The position numbers were made by a program, and so were the translations under genes. The notes beneath the pieces are model-generated. The model did not search any database. It saw nothing but the letters and a program-made list of their open reading frames with translations, and was not told the DNA's origin. From NCBI GenBank assembly GCA_934162555.1, contig CAKPJE010000012.1, positions 1 to 18,592 of the forward strand: a stretch of DNA of 18,592 nucleotides, read 5' to 3'. Source of the stretch: an uncultured Bacilli bacterium (lineage in GTDB: Bacteria > Bacillota_I > Bacilli_A > RF39 > UBA660). This document shows, piece by piece, positions 1-7,621 of the stretch. The stretch's first letter is position 1, and each line of letters opens with the position of its first letter.

Positions 1-309
1 ATGATGATTCCTAGGCCTAATATTTTGAGGCTTGCTGAGGAGACGGGGTATAGTTTTCCTTCAGGTCATTCGATGGCAAGCGTTGCTTTTTATGGTTTTA
101 TTATTTATTTGATTTTGACTAGCGATATGAATAAATATTTAAAAATTGTATTTTCTAGTTTGCTTGTAATTTTAATTGTAGTTATAGGTTTTAGCCGTGT
201 GTATTTGGGTGTTCATAATGCAAGTGATGTTATTGCGGGTTTTGCTTTAAGCACAGGTTTATTACTCGCTGATATTATGATTATGAAAAAGAGAGGATTG
301 GTTAAATGA
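1..309 (+). CDS. PAP2-family membrane phosphatase, 3' part
   Basis: Membrane phosphatase of the PAP2 (type 2 phosphatidic acid phosphatase) superfamily, which removes phosphate from lipid phosphates such as undecaprenyl pyrophosphate or phosphatidylglycerophosphate. The visible 102 residues hold the end of motif 1 (RP at 5-6), motif 2 (PSGH, 20-23) and motif 3 (S65-R66, H72, D76). H23 and H72 are the expected catalytic histidines. Hydrophobic segments at about 27-40, 48-64 and 77-94 fit membrane helices around the active site. The usual N-terminal helices and the lysine of motif 1 are missing. The reading frame is open at base 1, so the gene surely starts before the window and the ATG at base 1 is internal. 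Its TGA overlaps the next ATG (ATGA). The substrate cannot be decided from the sequence. Confidence 0.85.
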   Translation: MMIPRPNILRLAEETGYSFPSGHSMASVAFYGFIIYLILTSDMNKYLKIVFSSLLVILIVVIGFSRVYLGVHNASDVIAGFALSTGLLLADIMIMKKRGLVK

Positions 310-590
310 AGGCGTTAGTTACTGGAGCGAGTAGTGGGATTGGTAAAGATATAGCTATTTATTTGGACAGTTTGGGTTATGATTTGGTGTTAGTAGCAAG
401 AAGTGAAGATAAATTAAAAGAAATATGTAAAGATTTAAAGAATGCTGAATATTATATTTGCGATTTAAGTAAAAGAGAAGAGTGTTTTGCACTTTATGAG
501 AAATATAAAAATGCTGATATAGACAAAATTTACGAAGTATTAAAGAAAATAGAACTTAAAAATATAGTTTTCTTTAGGAGTACCAAATGA
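306..590 (+). pseudogene. Chimeric remnant: SDR oxidoreductase start fused to an M16 (YmfF-like) tail
   Basis: This 94-residue frame begins as a classical short-chain dehydrogenase: the NAD(P)-binding TGASSGIG is at 6-13, a Rossmann strand/helix follows, and D53 sits in a CDLS motif. From about residue 70 the resemblance stops. The SDR NNAG motif and the catalytic YxxxK are absent, and SDRs are normally about 250 residues. The last 24 residues (DIDKIYEVLKKIELK...FFRSTK) instead resemble the C-terminus of M16 peptidase-like proteins, and they align with the end of the next gene (ECIELLKRLDFSNYTIVK). The likeliest history is an in-frame deletion joining an SDR gene to the last bases of a ymfF-like gene. 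It has a ribosome site (AGAGG) and ATGA overlaps on both sides. It is not expected to be an active reductase. Confidence 0.7.
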
Positions 591-1816
591 TAAAAACATA
601 TAAAAAAACATTAAAAAATGGTTTAACTTTATTACTTGTTCCGGATGAAACTAAAAATACAACTTATTGTGAGCTAATAGTCAAATTTGGTGGAAGTATT
701 AGAAAGTTTATGATGAACAATAAAAACTATGATATACCTTATGGTCTTGCACATTTACTCGAACACAATATTGTTGAAAATAGTATATATGGAAATTCTA
801 TTGATCATTTTAATAAATATCATACTATTTTTAATGCTTTGACAACTTATAATACAACTAGATTTTATTTTGAAAATGTTTATGATTTTTATGAAAGATT
901 AGAAGAAATGATTAATATTGTTAATAAACCTTTATTTACAAATAAAATTAATACTATAAAAAAACCTATTTATGAAGAAATAAAGAGAAAGAATGATATT
1001 TATAATTATAATTATGTAAAAGTATTAAATGAATGTATATATAATAAAAACTACATAAATGTATTAGGTGATATTTCTGATGTAAAAAATATAACTAATA
1101 AAGAATAAAAGTTTATTCATAATGTATTTTATAAACCACAAAATCAAATATTAGCAATTTCTGGTAATTTTAATATAAATAAAACTATTCAAATTATTGA
1201 AAAATTATATAAAAGAAGTAAGAATATTAATTATAAAATTCTTGATTCTAAAGAAAAATATGAAGTTAATATAAAAGAGAAAACTGTTGTTGAACCTAAA
1301 ATTAATGAACAGATTACAATTTCTTTTAAGATACCTTCTAAAAAATTTACTAAACTTGAGAAAATTAAATTAACATATTATTTGGAATTTTTCTTAAAAT
1401 ATAATTTTGATGATAATTCTGATAATTTTAAAGAAGTTACTTTGAAAAAATATTCTTTAACTAGTTTTAATAGAGAAATTGATAAAATATTTGATAATAT
1501 GGTTATATTATCTATTAACCTTATGACAAAATATGTAGATGAATTTAAAAGTATTGTTTTAAATAGCATTAATAAGATGTATATTCCTTGTGAATATTTT
1601 GAACTTGAAAAAAGAATTACTTTAATTAACCAGATAAAAAATAGCAATAATGTCAACTACATATTTTATCAATATCTTACAAATTATTTATCTTTTAATT
1701 ATGCTAAAGTAGAAAGTATAAAATTTATTAATGATTTAAATTATAATGAGTGTATTGAATTACTTAAAAGACTTGATTTTTCTAATTATACAATTGTAAA
1801 AGAAGTAAAGGAGTAA
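587..1816 (+). pseudogene. M16 zinc peptidase, YmfH-like, interrupted by in-frame TAA
   Basis: An insulinase-type (M16) metallopeptidase of the bacterial YmfH group. The inverted zinc motif HxxEH is present as HLLEH at residues 56-60, with candidate third-ligand glutamates at 130-131 (YEEIKRKND). A TAA at 1106-1108 stops translation after residue 173, but the same frame continues without another stop to 1816 and keeps family features (FYKPQNQ, then a GNFN turn). Full length would be about 408 residues, close to the usual 420-430. The stop sits where the family commonly has leucine (ITxxEL...FY), so one TTA to TAA change would explain it. The ribosome site is TAGGAG at 573-578. YmfH normally pairs with YmfF, which appears deleted just upstream, so the system is probably dead. 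A 173-residue N-terminal fragment could still be made. Confidence 0.85.
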
Positions 1817-1819
1817 AAT

Positions 1820-2491
1820 ATGGATCAAGAAAGATTTGGAAAATTAATAAAAGAAATAAGAAAAAAGAATGGTTTAACACAAAATGATCTTGCCAATAAA
1901 TATAATGTTACTTATCAAGCAGTTAGTAAATGGGAAAATGGTAAAAATATGCCTGATATGAGCTTGATAAAACAAATATCAGAAGATTTTAATGTTAGCT
2001 TAGATGATATGCTTGGTGTTCCTAAAAAGAAAAAAAATTATATTTGGATGGGTGCTATAGTTGTTTTAATTATAGTATTAGTGGCAATATTTATATGGCC
2101 ATCTAATTTTAAATTTAAAACATTATCTTCTTCATGTGATAACTTTAATTTATCTGGTAGTATCTTTTATAACAAAAATAAATCAGCTATTCATATAACA
2201 AATATTGAATACTGTGGAGAAAGTGATAATACTGAATATATAAATATATCATGTGCTTTATATGAAAAAAATAAAAAAATTATAAATGAAATAAGTAAAT
2301 GTGAAGATGGACATAATACTAAACTTTATGATTTTTTAAAAAATGTTGATATTGAAGTTTCATCTTATTCAAATATTTGTAAGGACTTTAATAATAATAG
2401 TTTGTATTTAGAAATAAATGCAACTGATAGTAAAAATAAAATAACAACATATAAAATACCACTAAACTTAAATGAAACTTGTACTAAATAG
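1820..2491 (+). CDS. Membrane-anchored XRE-family regulator with cysteine-rich outer domain
   Basis: The protein has 223 residues. Residues 6-62 form an XRE (Cro/CI) helix-turn-helix, with the recognition region QAVSKWENGKNMPDM at 33-47. A lysine cluster (69-72) precedes one membrane helix at about 74-93. Residues 94-223 would then lie outside the cell. This outer part has six cysteines (106, 132, 145, 161, 187, 221), while the DNA-binding part has none, which suggests disulfides or metal binding. I recognise no named domain in it. The architecture is like one-component membrane transcription factors and resembles RodZ/YmfM in layout, but the HTH is of the ordinary XRE type and not the RodZ type. 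It follows the broken M16 gene by three bases, with AAAGGAG at 1807-1813, so it was in that operon. Its ligand and target genes are unknown. Confidence 0.8.
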   Translation: MDQERFGKLIKEIRKKNGLTQNDLANKYNVTYQAVSKWENGKNMPDMSLIKQISEDFNVSLDDMLGVPKKKKNYIWMGAIVVLIIVLVAIFIWPSNFKFKTLSSSCDNFNLSGSIFYNKNKSAIHITNIEYCGESDNTEYINISCALYEKNKKIINEISKCEDGHNTKLYDFLKNVDIEVSSYSNICKDFNNNSLYLEINATDSKNKITTYKIPLNLNETCTK

Positions 2492-2531
2492 TAACTCAAC
2501 TTATATTTTAGTTAATTCAACCTTTGCATTA

Positions 2532-2560
2532 TTGTTTTTAAAATAATATTTTTTTATAAT
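2532..2560 (+). promoter_or_regulatory. Sigma-A type promoter for the rhodanese/thioredoxin-like pair
   Basis: TTGTTT at 2532-2537 and TATAAT at 2555-2560 are separated by 17 bases. They are followed by an AGGGAG ribosome site at about 2570-2575 and the ATG at 2582. No clear terminator is visible between the upstream regulator gene and this promoter. Confidence 0.6.
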
Positions 2561-2581
2561 GATTATTGAAGGGAGAATTAT

Positions 2582-3229
2582 ATGAAAAAATACATTATTT
2601 ATTTTATTTTAATTTTTATTTCTTCTTTAATTACTTTTGCTTTATGTAATAGGAATACTAAATTACCTATTCCAGAAGTTACAAGTGGTTTAAGAGGAAA
2701 ATTTGGTATTGATAAAAATATTAACGAAGAAACAATTGATAAATATTTAGGAAGAGATGATACCGTTTATCGTGATATGCGAATGCTTAAAGATCCAGGA
2801 AATTATGAAGCTATTGGTGGTGATTCTTATTTATCAGGATTTATAAAAGGTTTTGAAGTTGTACCTTATCCATATTTAGTAAATGTAACAGGTTTACCTA
2901 GTGAAGTTGGAGATACTTATGTAGGTGATACTTTATTTACATTCGAAAATGGTATTTATAAACCTAATTATGAAGAATCTTTAGATATATTAGAATATTT
3001 GTTTCCTAAAGACAAAAACATTTTTCTAATTTGTGGTGGTGGAGGTTATGCTGGAATGACTAAAACAATGCTTACAAGTTTAGGATGGGATGAAAAGAAA
3101 ATCTATAATATAGGGGGATTTTGGTATTACAATGGTAACAATAAAATAGATGTAAAAAATGGTTCGAGATATGATTTTTATAAAGTTTTATATCATGATA
3201 TTGATTTTGGTAGTTTAACTAAAAAATGA
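2582..3229 (+). CDS. Secreted or membrane-anchored rhodanese-like protein
   Basis: The protein has 215 residues. An N-terminal hydrophobic stretch at 4-21 acts as a signal or anchor; the Cys at 22 follows FAL, which is a poor lipobox. The rest resembles a rhodanese (sulfurtransferase) fold: a DxR strand (D65-R67), then a strand ending LIC with the active-site loop starting at C151 (CGGGGYA), a helix (MTKTMLTSLGW) and the typical IGGF turn at 177-180. In rhodaneses the loop cysteine carries a persulfide. Here the loop is very rich in glycine and lacks the usual Arg, so the substrate may be unusual or the protein may only bind. Its TGA overlaps the ATG of the next gene, a thioredoxin-like lipoprotein, suggesting a joint extracytoplasmic sulfur or redox job. 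That joint job is inference. Confidence 0.75.
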   Translation: MKKYIIYFILIFISSLITFALCNRNTKLPIPEVTSGLRGKFGIDKNINEETIDKYLGRDDTVYRDMRMLKDPGNYEAIGGDSYLSGFIKGFEVVPYPYLVNVTGLPSEVGDTYVGDTLFTFENGIYKPNYEESLDILEYLFPKDKNIFLICGGGGYAGMTKTMLTSLGWDEKKIYNIGGFWYYNGNNKIDVKNGSRYDFYKVLYHDIDFGSLTKK

Positions 3230-3666
3230 AAAAAATATTAATATTTATACTTATTATTTTTACAGTTGGTTGTAGTAAAAATAATAATGAAAAAATTTAT
3301 TTAGGAGAAAAATATTATGAAGAAAGTAAATTTATCGAAATTAGTAGTAATGATTTAAAAAAAGAAAATTATGTTGTTTATATTTATAATAATTATTGTT
3401 CTTTAAAAATACCTTGTGATACTATATTTAAAAAAGTCATGGATAAATATAACTTAACTTTTTTAAGTTTACCTTTTGAAGAAACAAAAAAAACTTTTAT
3501 ATATTCTAAAGTTAAATATGCTCCTTCTATTGTTGTAATAAGCTCTAATAAAATAGTTGCTTATTTAGATGTTAATAGTGATGAAGATTATAGTAAATAC
3601 CAAAATGAAAAAGATTTTGAAAAATGGCTTAGCAAATATATATATTTAGAAAAAAAACAAAATTAA
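3226..3666 (+). CDS. Thioredoxin-like lipoprotein with a CX5C motif
   Basis: The protein has 146 residues. The signal peptide ends in a good lipobox (TVGC, lipidated C16), so the protein should be anchored outside the membrane. The mature part looks like a thioredoxin fold: a strand VVYIY at 50-54, then NNYC with C58 and C64 (CSLKIPC, spacing CX5C instead of CXXC), a helix, and later the cis-proline region YAPSIVVI with P100. C58 and C64 could form a redox disulfide or bind a cofactor. The wider spacing makes a classical thioredoxin activity uncertain. The start ATG overlaps the stop of the rhodanese-like gene, so the two are translationally coupled. A partner role with that protein is inferred from this coupling and from the shared location outside the membrane. 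Confidence 0.75.
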   Translation: MKKILIFILIIFTVGCSKNNNEKIYLGEKYYEESKFIEISSNDLKKENYVVYIYNNYCSLKIPCDTIFKKVMDKYNLTFLSLPFEETKKTFIYSKVKYAPSIVVISSNKIVAYLDVNSDEDYSKYQNEKDFEKWLSKYIYLEKKQN

Positions 3667-3693
3667 TTTCATATATTTACTATAGGGGTGACT

Positions 3694-4083
3694 ATGAACG
3701 AATTAAATAATACAGTAACAGCTGTTGGTAATTATAAAAGCATATCAACATCACTTACATCTAATACATCTGTAGTAAATATGATAGATGGTTTAACACT
3801 TACCAAAAATGCTGATAAAAAGAATTGGGGAAGTGGTAATTTAACTTATACTATTGAACTTGATAATCAAGCAGATGATTCTTATACAGATGTTAAAATT
3901 ACAAATGTTGTTAATACTACTCTTGTTGATTTTGTAAATGGCAGTGTAAAAATTAATGATGTAGAAGCTACAACTGAAGAGGCTTCATATGATGAAGGAA
4001 GCCATACTTTAACTATTAATCTAAATGAAGTTGCAGCATCTTCAAGAACTACCGTCACGTTTCTCGTTGCGAAAAAGGCGTAA
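3694..4083 (+). CDS. Short DUF11-repeat (surface-type) protein, perhaps truncated
   Basis: The protein has 129 residues. I chose ATG 3694 because AGGGGTG (3684-3690) is a well-placed ribosome site. A GTG at 3688 would overlap that site. A short lead (NNTVTAVGNYKSISTS...) is followed by one DUF11/isopeptide-type beta-sandwich repeat at about 32-125, with the usual LTYTIELDN, NGSVKIN, LTINLNEV and TVTFLV strands. Such repeats build surface proteins and often come in tandem. Here there is one copy, no signal peptide, no sorting signal and no membrane anchor, and the frame closes abruptly with TAA in a locally GC-richer patch (about 4050-4083). It may be a small stand-alone protein of the clostridial DUF11 type, or the front of a broken larger gene. 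No function can be assigned. Confidence 0.65.
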   Translation: MNELNNTVTAVGNYKSISTSLTSNTSVVNMIDGLTLTKNADKKNWGSGNLTYTIELDNQADDSYTDVKITNVVNTTLVDFVNGSVKINDVEATTEEASYDEGSHTLTINLNEVAASSRTTVTFLVAKKA

Positions 4084-4222
4084 CAAGTTCTTTGTTTTAA
4101 AAACGTGTGCATATTGTTACTATGATAACATAGAAATTCAAAGTAATTATGTAATGGTTATAAGTCCGTTAAATAAGTTTTCTAAAGATAATAATAGTTG
4201 TAGCACACCTTACTTTAGAATT
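4084..4222 (+). other. Possible frameshifted tail of the DUF11 gene
   Basis: After the DUF11 stop, a second frame stays open to 4225 and reads NIEIQSNYVMVISPL, which has the feel of the SN-x-V-x-VIS linker found between repeats in such proteins. A frameshift near 4060-4090 would join the two. The match is short and rests on memory of family patterns, so this is only a suggestion. Confidence 0.2.
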
Positions 4223-4223
4223 T

Positions 4224-4250
4224 AAATCACTTTTGGTGATTTTTTCTTTA
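4224..4250 (+). terminator. Rho-independent terminator
   Basis: A 7-bp stem AAATCAC (4224-4230) pairs with GTGATTT (4236-4242) across a 5-base loop, followed by a T-rich tract. It ends transcription after the DUF11 gene. The AT-rich stretch 4251-4329 must hold the next gene's promoter, but no hexamer pair is convincing. Confidence 0.75.
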
Positions 4251-4329
4251 TTAAAAATTATTAAAAAATTAATAAACTATTTAAAAATAAAATCATTTTT
4301 GTTAAAATATAAGTGAAAGAGGTAAGTAT

Positions 4330-5253
4330 ATGAAAAAAGCTGTTGCAATATATAATCCTAAGAGTGGGTTAGTTAAAAGAGTAAATCAAAATTTGAAGGA
4401 TACAATAACAAAAATATTTAATGAGCATGATTATGATGTTCAAATAATAATAACTGAATATAAAGGACATGCTGAAGAGATAATGCCAACTTTAGATGAT
4501 GATGTTGATTTAGTAATGTCTTTTGGTGGAGATGGAACATTTAATGAAGTAATAACGGGTAATGTTCAAAGAAAGAAAATGATTCCTATTGCGCATATTC
4601 CTTCGGGTACAGCAAATGATATTGGGACTATGTATGGTTATACAAGAAATATGCAAAACAATATTAGACTTGCTTTAGAGGGGGCAAGAAAAGATATTGA
4701 TATATGTACAATAAATGGTGCACCATTTGTATATGTCGCTGGATATGGAAATTATACTGCTGTTTCTTATGAAACCAAAAGAGAATTAAAACAATATTTG
4801 GGTTATTTAGCATATATATTTAGGGCAGCAAAGGAAGTTTTTAAGAAACAAAAATTGCACCATATAACATACGAGGTAAATGGTGAAAAATATGAGGGTT
4901 TATTTTCTTTAGTTTTGATAACAAATGCAACTAGAGTAGGGGGAATAGATAATATATATGATGATGTAAAACTAAATGATAATAGATTTGAAGTATTATT
5001 TTGTAATTTATTAAAAAAAAGAGATATTTTAAGAACATTAGTTATGCTTGGAAGGGAAAAAATAAATAATGTCCCAGGATTATTCTTTTATAAAACTGAT
5101 AACATAAAATTAACAATAACAGATCCTAAAGCATGGACTCTTGATGGTGAAAAATTTAAATTAAGAACAAATAGATATGAGATAAAAAATACTTACAAAG
5201 TACCAATTCAATTGCCAAAGAAAAATATTAATAAATTATTTATTCAAAAATAA
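4330..5253 (+). CDS. Diacylglycerol/lipid kinase (DgkB/YegS family)
   Basis: This 307-residue cytosolic lipid kinase of the DAGK catalytic family likely phosphorylates diacylglycerol to phosphatidic acid, recycling the lipid left over from lipoteichoic acid synthesis. Visible motifs are the N-terminal NPKSG (9-13), the nucleotide-binding GGDGTFNEV (66-74) and PSGTANDIG (91-99). The C-terminal part carries the usual LDGE segment (TITDPKAWTLDGE). Length fits the family (about 300). The start is supported by GAGG just upstream. It is a single-gene unit between two terminators and converges on clpP. Membership of the family is clear. The exact lipid substrate is inferred from Bacillota homologues, and the glycolipid transferase gene at the right end of the window would create demand for such an enzyme. 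Confidence 0.9.
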   Translation: MKKAVAIYNPKSGLVKRVNQNLKDTITKIFNEHDYDVQIIITEYKGHAEEIMPTLDDDVDLVMSFGGDGTFNEVITGNVQRKKMIPIAHIPSGTANDIGTMYGYTRNMQNNIRLALEGARKDIDICTINGAPFVYVAGYGNYTAVSYETKRELKQYLGYLAYIFRAAKEVFKKQKLHHITYEVNGEKYEGLFSLVLITNATRVGGIDNIYDDVKLNDNRFEVLFCNLLKKRDILRTLVMLGREKINNVPGLFFYKTDNIKLTITDPKAWTLDGEKFKLRTNRYEIKNTYKVPIQLPKKNINKLFIQK

Positions 5254-5275
5254 AATCAGGGTAACCTGATTTTTT
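5252..5275. terminator. Bidirectional terminator between the lipid kinase and clpP
   Basis: A 9-bp stem AAAATCAGG (5252-5260) and CCTGATTTT (5265-5273) with loop GTAA has T-rich tracts on both strands. It serves the convergent genes ending at 5253 (+) and 5274 (-). Confidence 0.85.
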
Positions 5276-5843
5276 ATAATATTTTATCTATTAGACCATA
5301 TTCTAAAGCTTCATTTGAACTCATATAATTATCTCTATCGGTATCTTTTTCAATAATTTTGATACTTTTACCAGTATTATTAGATAAGATTTTATTAAGT
5401 TTATCTTTAGTTTTTAAAATATGTTCAGCAGCTATTTTTATTTCTGTTGCTTGTCCACTCGCGCCACCTAATGGTTGATGAATCATGACTTCACTATTAG
5501 GTAAAGCATATCTTTTCCCTTTGGTACCACTACTTAAAAGAAATGCTGCCATACTTGCACACATGCCAATACAAATAGTTGATACATTACTTTTAATAAA
5601 ATTCATTGTATCATAAATAGCCATACCTGCAGTAACACTTCCGCCTGGTGAATTAATATATAAACTAATGTCATTATGATTAAGGGAATCTAAATATAAA
5701 AGTTCACCAATAATAATATTACTAACATTATCATCGATTTCTCCACAAAGTAAAACAATTCTATCTTTTAAAAGTCTAGAATAAATATCATAGGCTCTTT
5801 CACCACCATAACATTTCTCAATAACGCTAGGTATTAAATTCAT
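5274..5843 (-). CDS. clpP: ATP-dependent Clp protease proteolytic subunit
   Basis: ClpP is the serine peptidase that forms a 14-subunit barrel and degrades proteins unfolded by ClpX or ClpC. From ATG 5843 the protein has 189 residues, and the catalytic triad falls at S97 (GMCASMAA), H122 (MIHQPLGG) and D171 (DTDRD), the same numbers as in the well-studied enzymes. The oxyanion strand INSPGGSV is at 63-70. The frame is open further upstream to 5906, but that extension lacks a ribosome site and is not family-like, whereas AGGAGAG lies just before 5843. The nucleophile motif reads CASMAA where MAASMGA is usual. It is a single gene, divergent from the nucleoside kinase operon. No CtsR-type heptamer repeat was seen upstream. 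Confidence 0.97.
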   Translation of the reverse strand: MNLIPSVIEKCYGGERAYDIYSRLLKDRIVLLCGEIDDNVSNIIIGELLYLDSLNHNDISLYINSPGGSVTAGMAIYDTMNFIKSNVSTICIGMCASMAAFLLSSGTKGKRYALPNSEVMIHQPLGGASGQATEIKIAAEHILKTKDKLNKILSNNTGKSIKIIEKDTDRDNYMSSNEALEYGLIDKIL

Positions 5844-5894
5844 ATTCACTCTCCTAATAATATAATAGAACAAAATTTGTAAAGTATTCAAAAT

Positions 5895-5923
5895 ATTATA
5901 TGACAAAATACGAAAATCTGCTA
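5895..5923 (-). promoter_or_regulatory. Possible clpP promoter
   Basis: On the minus strand TATAAT lies at 5900-5895, giving a leader of about 45 bases before clpP. The -35 hexamer 17 bases away (TAGCAG, 5923-5918) is poor. It would lie face to face with the rightward promoter, so the two could interfere. An alternative is TTGAAT (5891-5886) with TATTAT (5867-5862), spacer 18, which starts very close to the ribosome site. Confidence 0.35.
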
Positions 5924-5927
5924 TAAT
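5900..5927 (+). promoter_or_regulatory. Promoter of the kinase-gapA-pgk-tpiA operon
   Basis: ATGACA (5900-5905) and TATAAT (5922-5927) are separated by 16 bases. TAGGAGG follows at about 5933-5939 and the ATG at 5947. It is the only promoter seen before the five-gene operon, whose later junctions leave no room for others. Confidence 0.7.
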
Positions 5928-5946
5928 ATGTATAGGAGGCTAGAAA

Positions 5947-7608
5947 ATGTCTAAACTAATAACAATTATGTATGATGGTAAAGAAAATAAATATCCTGTT
6001 GGTACAACTTTAGCTGAAATAAGTAAAGATTTTGAAAGAAATTATAAATATCCTATTTTAATTAGTGAAGTTGATAACAATTTAAGAGAATTAAGTGATG
6101 AAATGCTAAAGGGAGGTAGTGTTAAATTCTGTGATCGAACTACTAGTGTTGGATTATCGGTTTATGGAAGAACATTGCAGTTTATTTTAGTATATGCTTT
6201 AAGAAGAATTGAACCTAAGGCTCATTTAAGGATTGAAAATTCTATTGATAAGGGCTTTTATTGCGAAATTACAGGTGTTGATTTAAATAAAACATTAATA
6301 AATAATATAGAAAAAGAAATGAAAAAAATAGTTTCTGAAGACTGGGAAATAATTAAATTTAACGTTAGAAGATCGGATGCTATTGAATATTTTGCCAAAA
6401 GAAAAATGTATGATAAAGTGAATGTATTAAAATATATAAGTAATTCCTATATTAGTTTATATCGTATAGATGATGTATATGACTATTTTTATGGTCATTT
6501 GGGTAGTAGAACTGGTGTAATAGATGAGTTTAAAGTAAACTATATAAAAGATAAAGGTTTTGTTGTAAGTTACCCAACTATAGAAAATCCTGATGTAACA
6601 CTTGATTATGTACATCATGAAATGTTATTTAATAAATTTTGTGATTATAAAAATTGGAGTAAAATGCTTGGGATTGAAAATGCATCAGATGTTAATAATT
6701 ATGTAACTAATGGTGATTTTACAGATTTGATAAATTTATCAGAAACTTATTATGAAAGTCAGTTAAGTGATATTGCTAATAAGATATTCGTGAATAAAAA
6801 AATAAAAATTGTTTTAATTGCGGGTCCTTCATCTAGTGGTAAAACTACGACTGCTAAAAAATTAAGTATTTATTTACAAAGTAGAGGTTTAAAAACACAT
6901 TATTTATCAACTGATGATTATTTTGTTGAGAGAGAAAATACACCTAAACATAAAGATGGAAGTTATGATTTTGAATGTGTAGAGGCAGTTGATGTAACAT
7001 TATTTAATAAAACTTTATTAGATTTATTAAATGGTAAAGAAGTAAATTTACCAGAATTTAATTTTAGATTAGGTAAAAAAGAATATAAGGGTAAAACATT
7101 AAAACTTGGAGAAGATGATATTGTTATTGTAGAAGGTTTACATGCTATAAATGAAAAACTTACACCAGCAATAGAAGCAAAAAATAAGTATAAAATATAT
7201 ATTAGTCCATTGACACAACTAAATATTGATGATCATAATCTTATCCATACTAGTGATATAAGAAGATTAAGAAGAATGGTTCGTGATAATAATTTTAGGG
7301 GCTATTCAGCAAGTGATACATTAAATTCATGGAGTAGTATAAGAAATGGAGAAGAAAAATATGTTTTCCCATTTCAAGATGAAGCTGATATAGTTATAAA
7401 TTCTTCATTATTATACGAAATAGGTGTTTTAAAACTATATGCAGAGCCATTATTATTTTCTGTTAAAGAAAATGAAAATTGTTACCCAGAAGCTATAAGA
7501 CTAATTAATTTTTTAAGAAACTTTTTAGCAATACCAAGTGAAAATGTACCAAAAGATTCTGTATTAAGAGAGTTTATTGGTGGAAGTTGTTATTACGAGA
7601 AAAAATAA
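5947..7608 (+). CDS. Nucleoside (uridine) kinase with ThrRS-like TGS/SAD N-terminus
   Basis: The protein has 553 residues. The N-terminal half resembles the non-catalytic front of threonyl-tRNA synthetase: a TGS domain (about 1-65) and a second additional domain (about 70-220, with YFYGHLGSRTGVIDEF). The C-terminal half is a uridine-kinase/phosphoribulokinase type P-loop kinase with Walker A GPSSSGKT at 293-300, a TDDYF motif after it, and VEGLHAIN and RRMVRD further on. Fusions of this kind are annotated as nucleoside kinases in many Firmicutes. The role of the ThrRS-like part is unknown, and the HxxxH-type site typical of the synthetase-derived editing fold does not look intact. The likely reaction is NTP-dependent phosphorylation of uridine or cytidine. 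It is the first gene of a glycolytic operon, 13 bases ahead of gapA. Start: AGGAGG about 7 bases upstream. Confidence 0.9.
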   Translation: MSKLITIMYDGKENKYPVGTTLAEISKDFERNYKYPILISEVDNNLRELSDEMLKGGSVKFCDRTTSVGLSVYGRTLQFILVYALRRIEPKAHLRIENSIDKGFYCEITGVDLNKTLINNIEKEMKKIVSEDWEIIKFNVRRSDAIEYFAKRKMYDKVNVLKYISNSYISLYRIDDVYDYFYGHLGSRTGVIDEFKVNYIKDKGFVVSYPTIENPDVTLDYVHHEMLFNKFCDYKNWSKMLGIENASDVNNYVTNGDFTDLINLSETYYESQLSDIANKIFVNKKIKIVLIAGPSSSGKTTTAKKLSIYLQSRGLKTHYLSTDDYFVERENTPKHKDGSYDFECVEAVDVTLFNKTLLDLLNGKEVNLPEFNFRLGKKEYKGKTLKLGEDDIVIVEGLHAINEKLTPAIEAKNKYKIYISPLTQLNIDDHNLIHTSDIRRLRRMVRDNNFRGYSASDTLNSWSSIRNGEEKYVFPFQDEADIVINSSLLYEIGVLKLYAEPLLFSVKENENCYPEAIRLINFLRNFLAIPSENVPKDSVLREFIGGSCYYEKK

Positions 7609-7621
7609 AGGAGAAAAAAAT

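Noticed and set aside
1378..1656. Open frame on the minus strand inside the M16 gene
   Set aside because: It is antisense to a region with clear peptidase-family sequence on the plus strand and has only AT-driven hydrophobic content.
4066..4090. A stretch resembling the 3' end of 16S rRNA (GCGTAACAAG)
   Set aside because: Only about ten bases match and no other rRNA sequence surrounds it, so it is chance.
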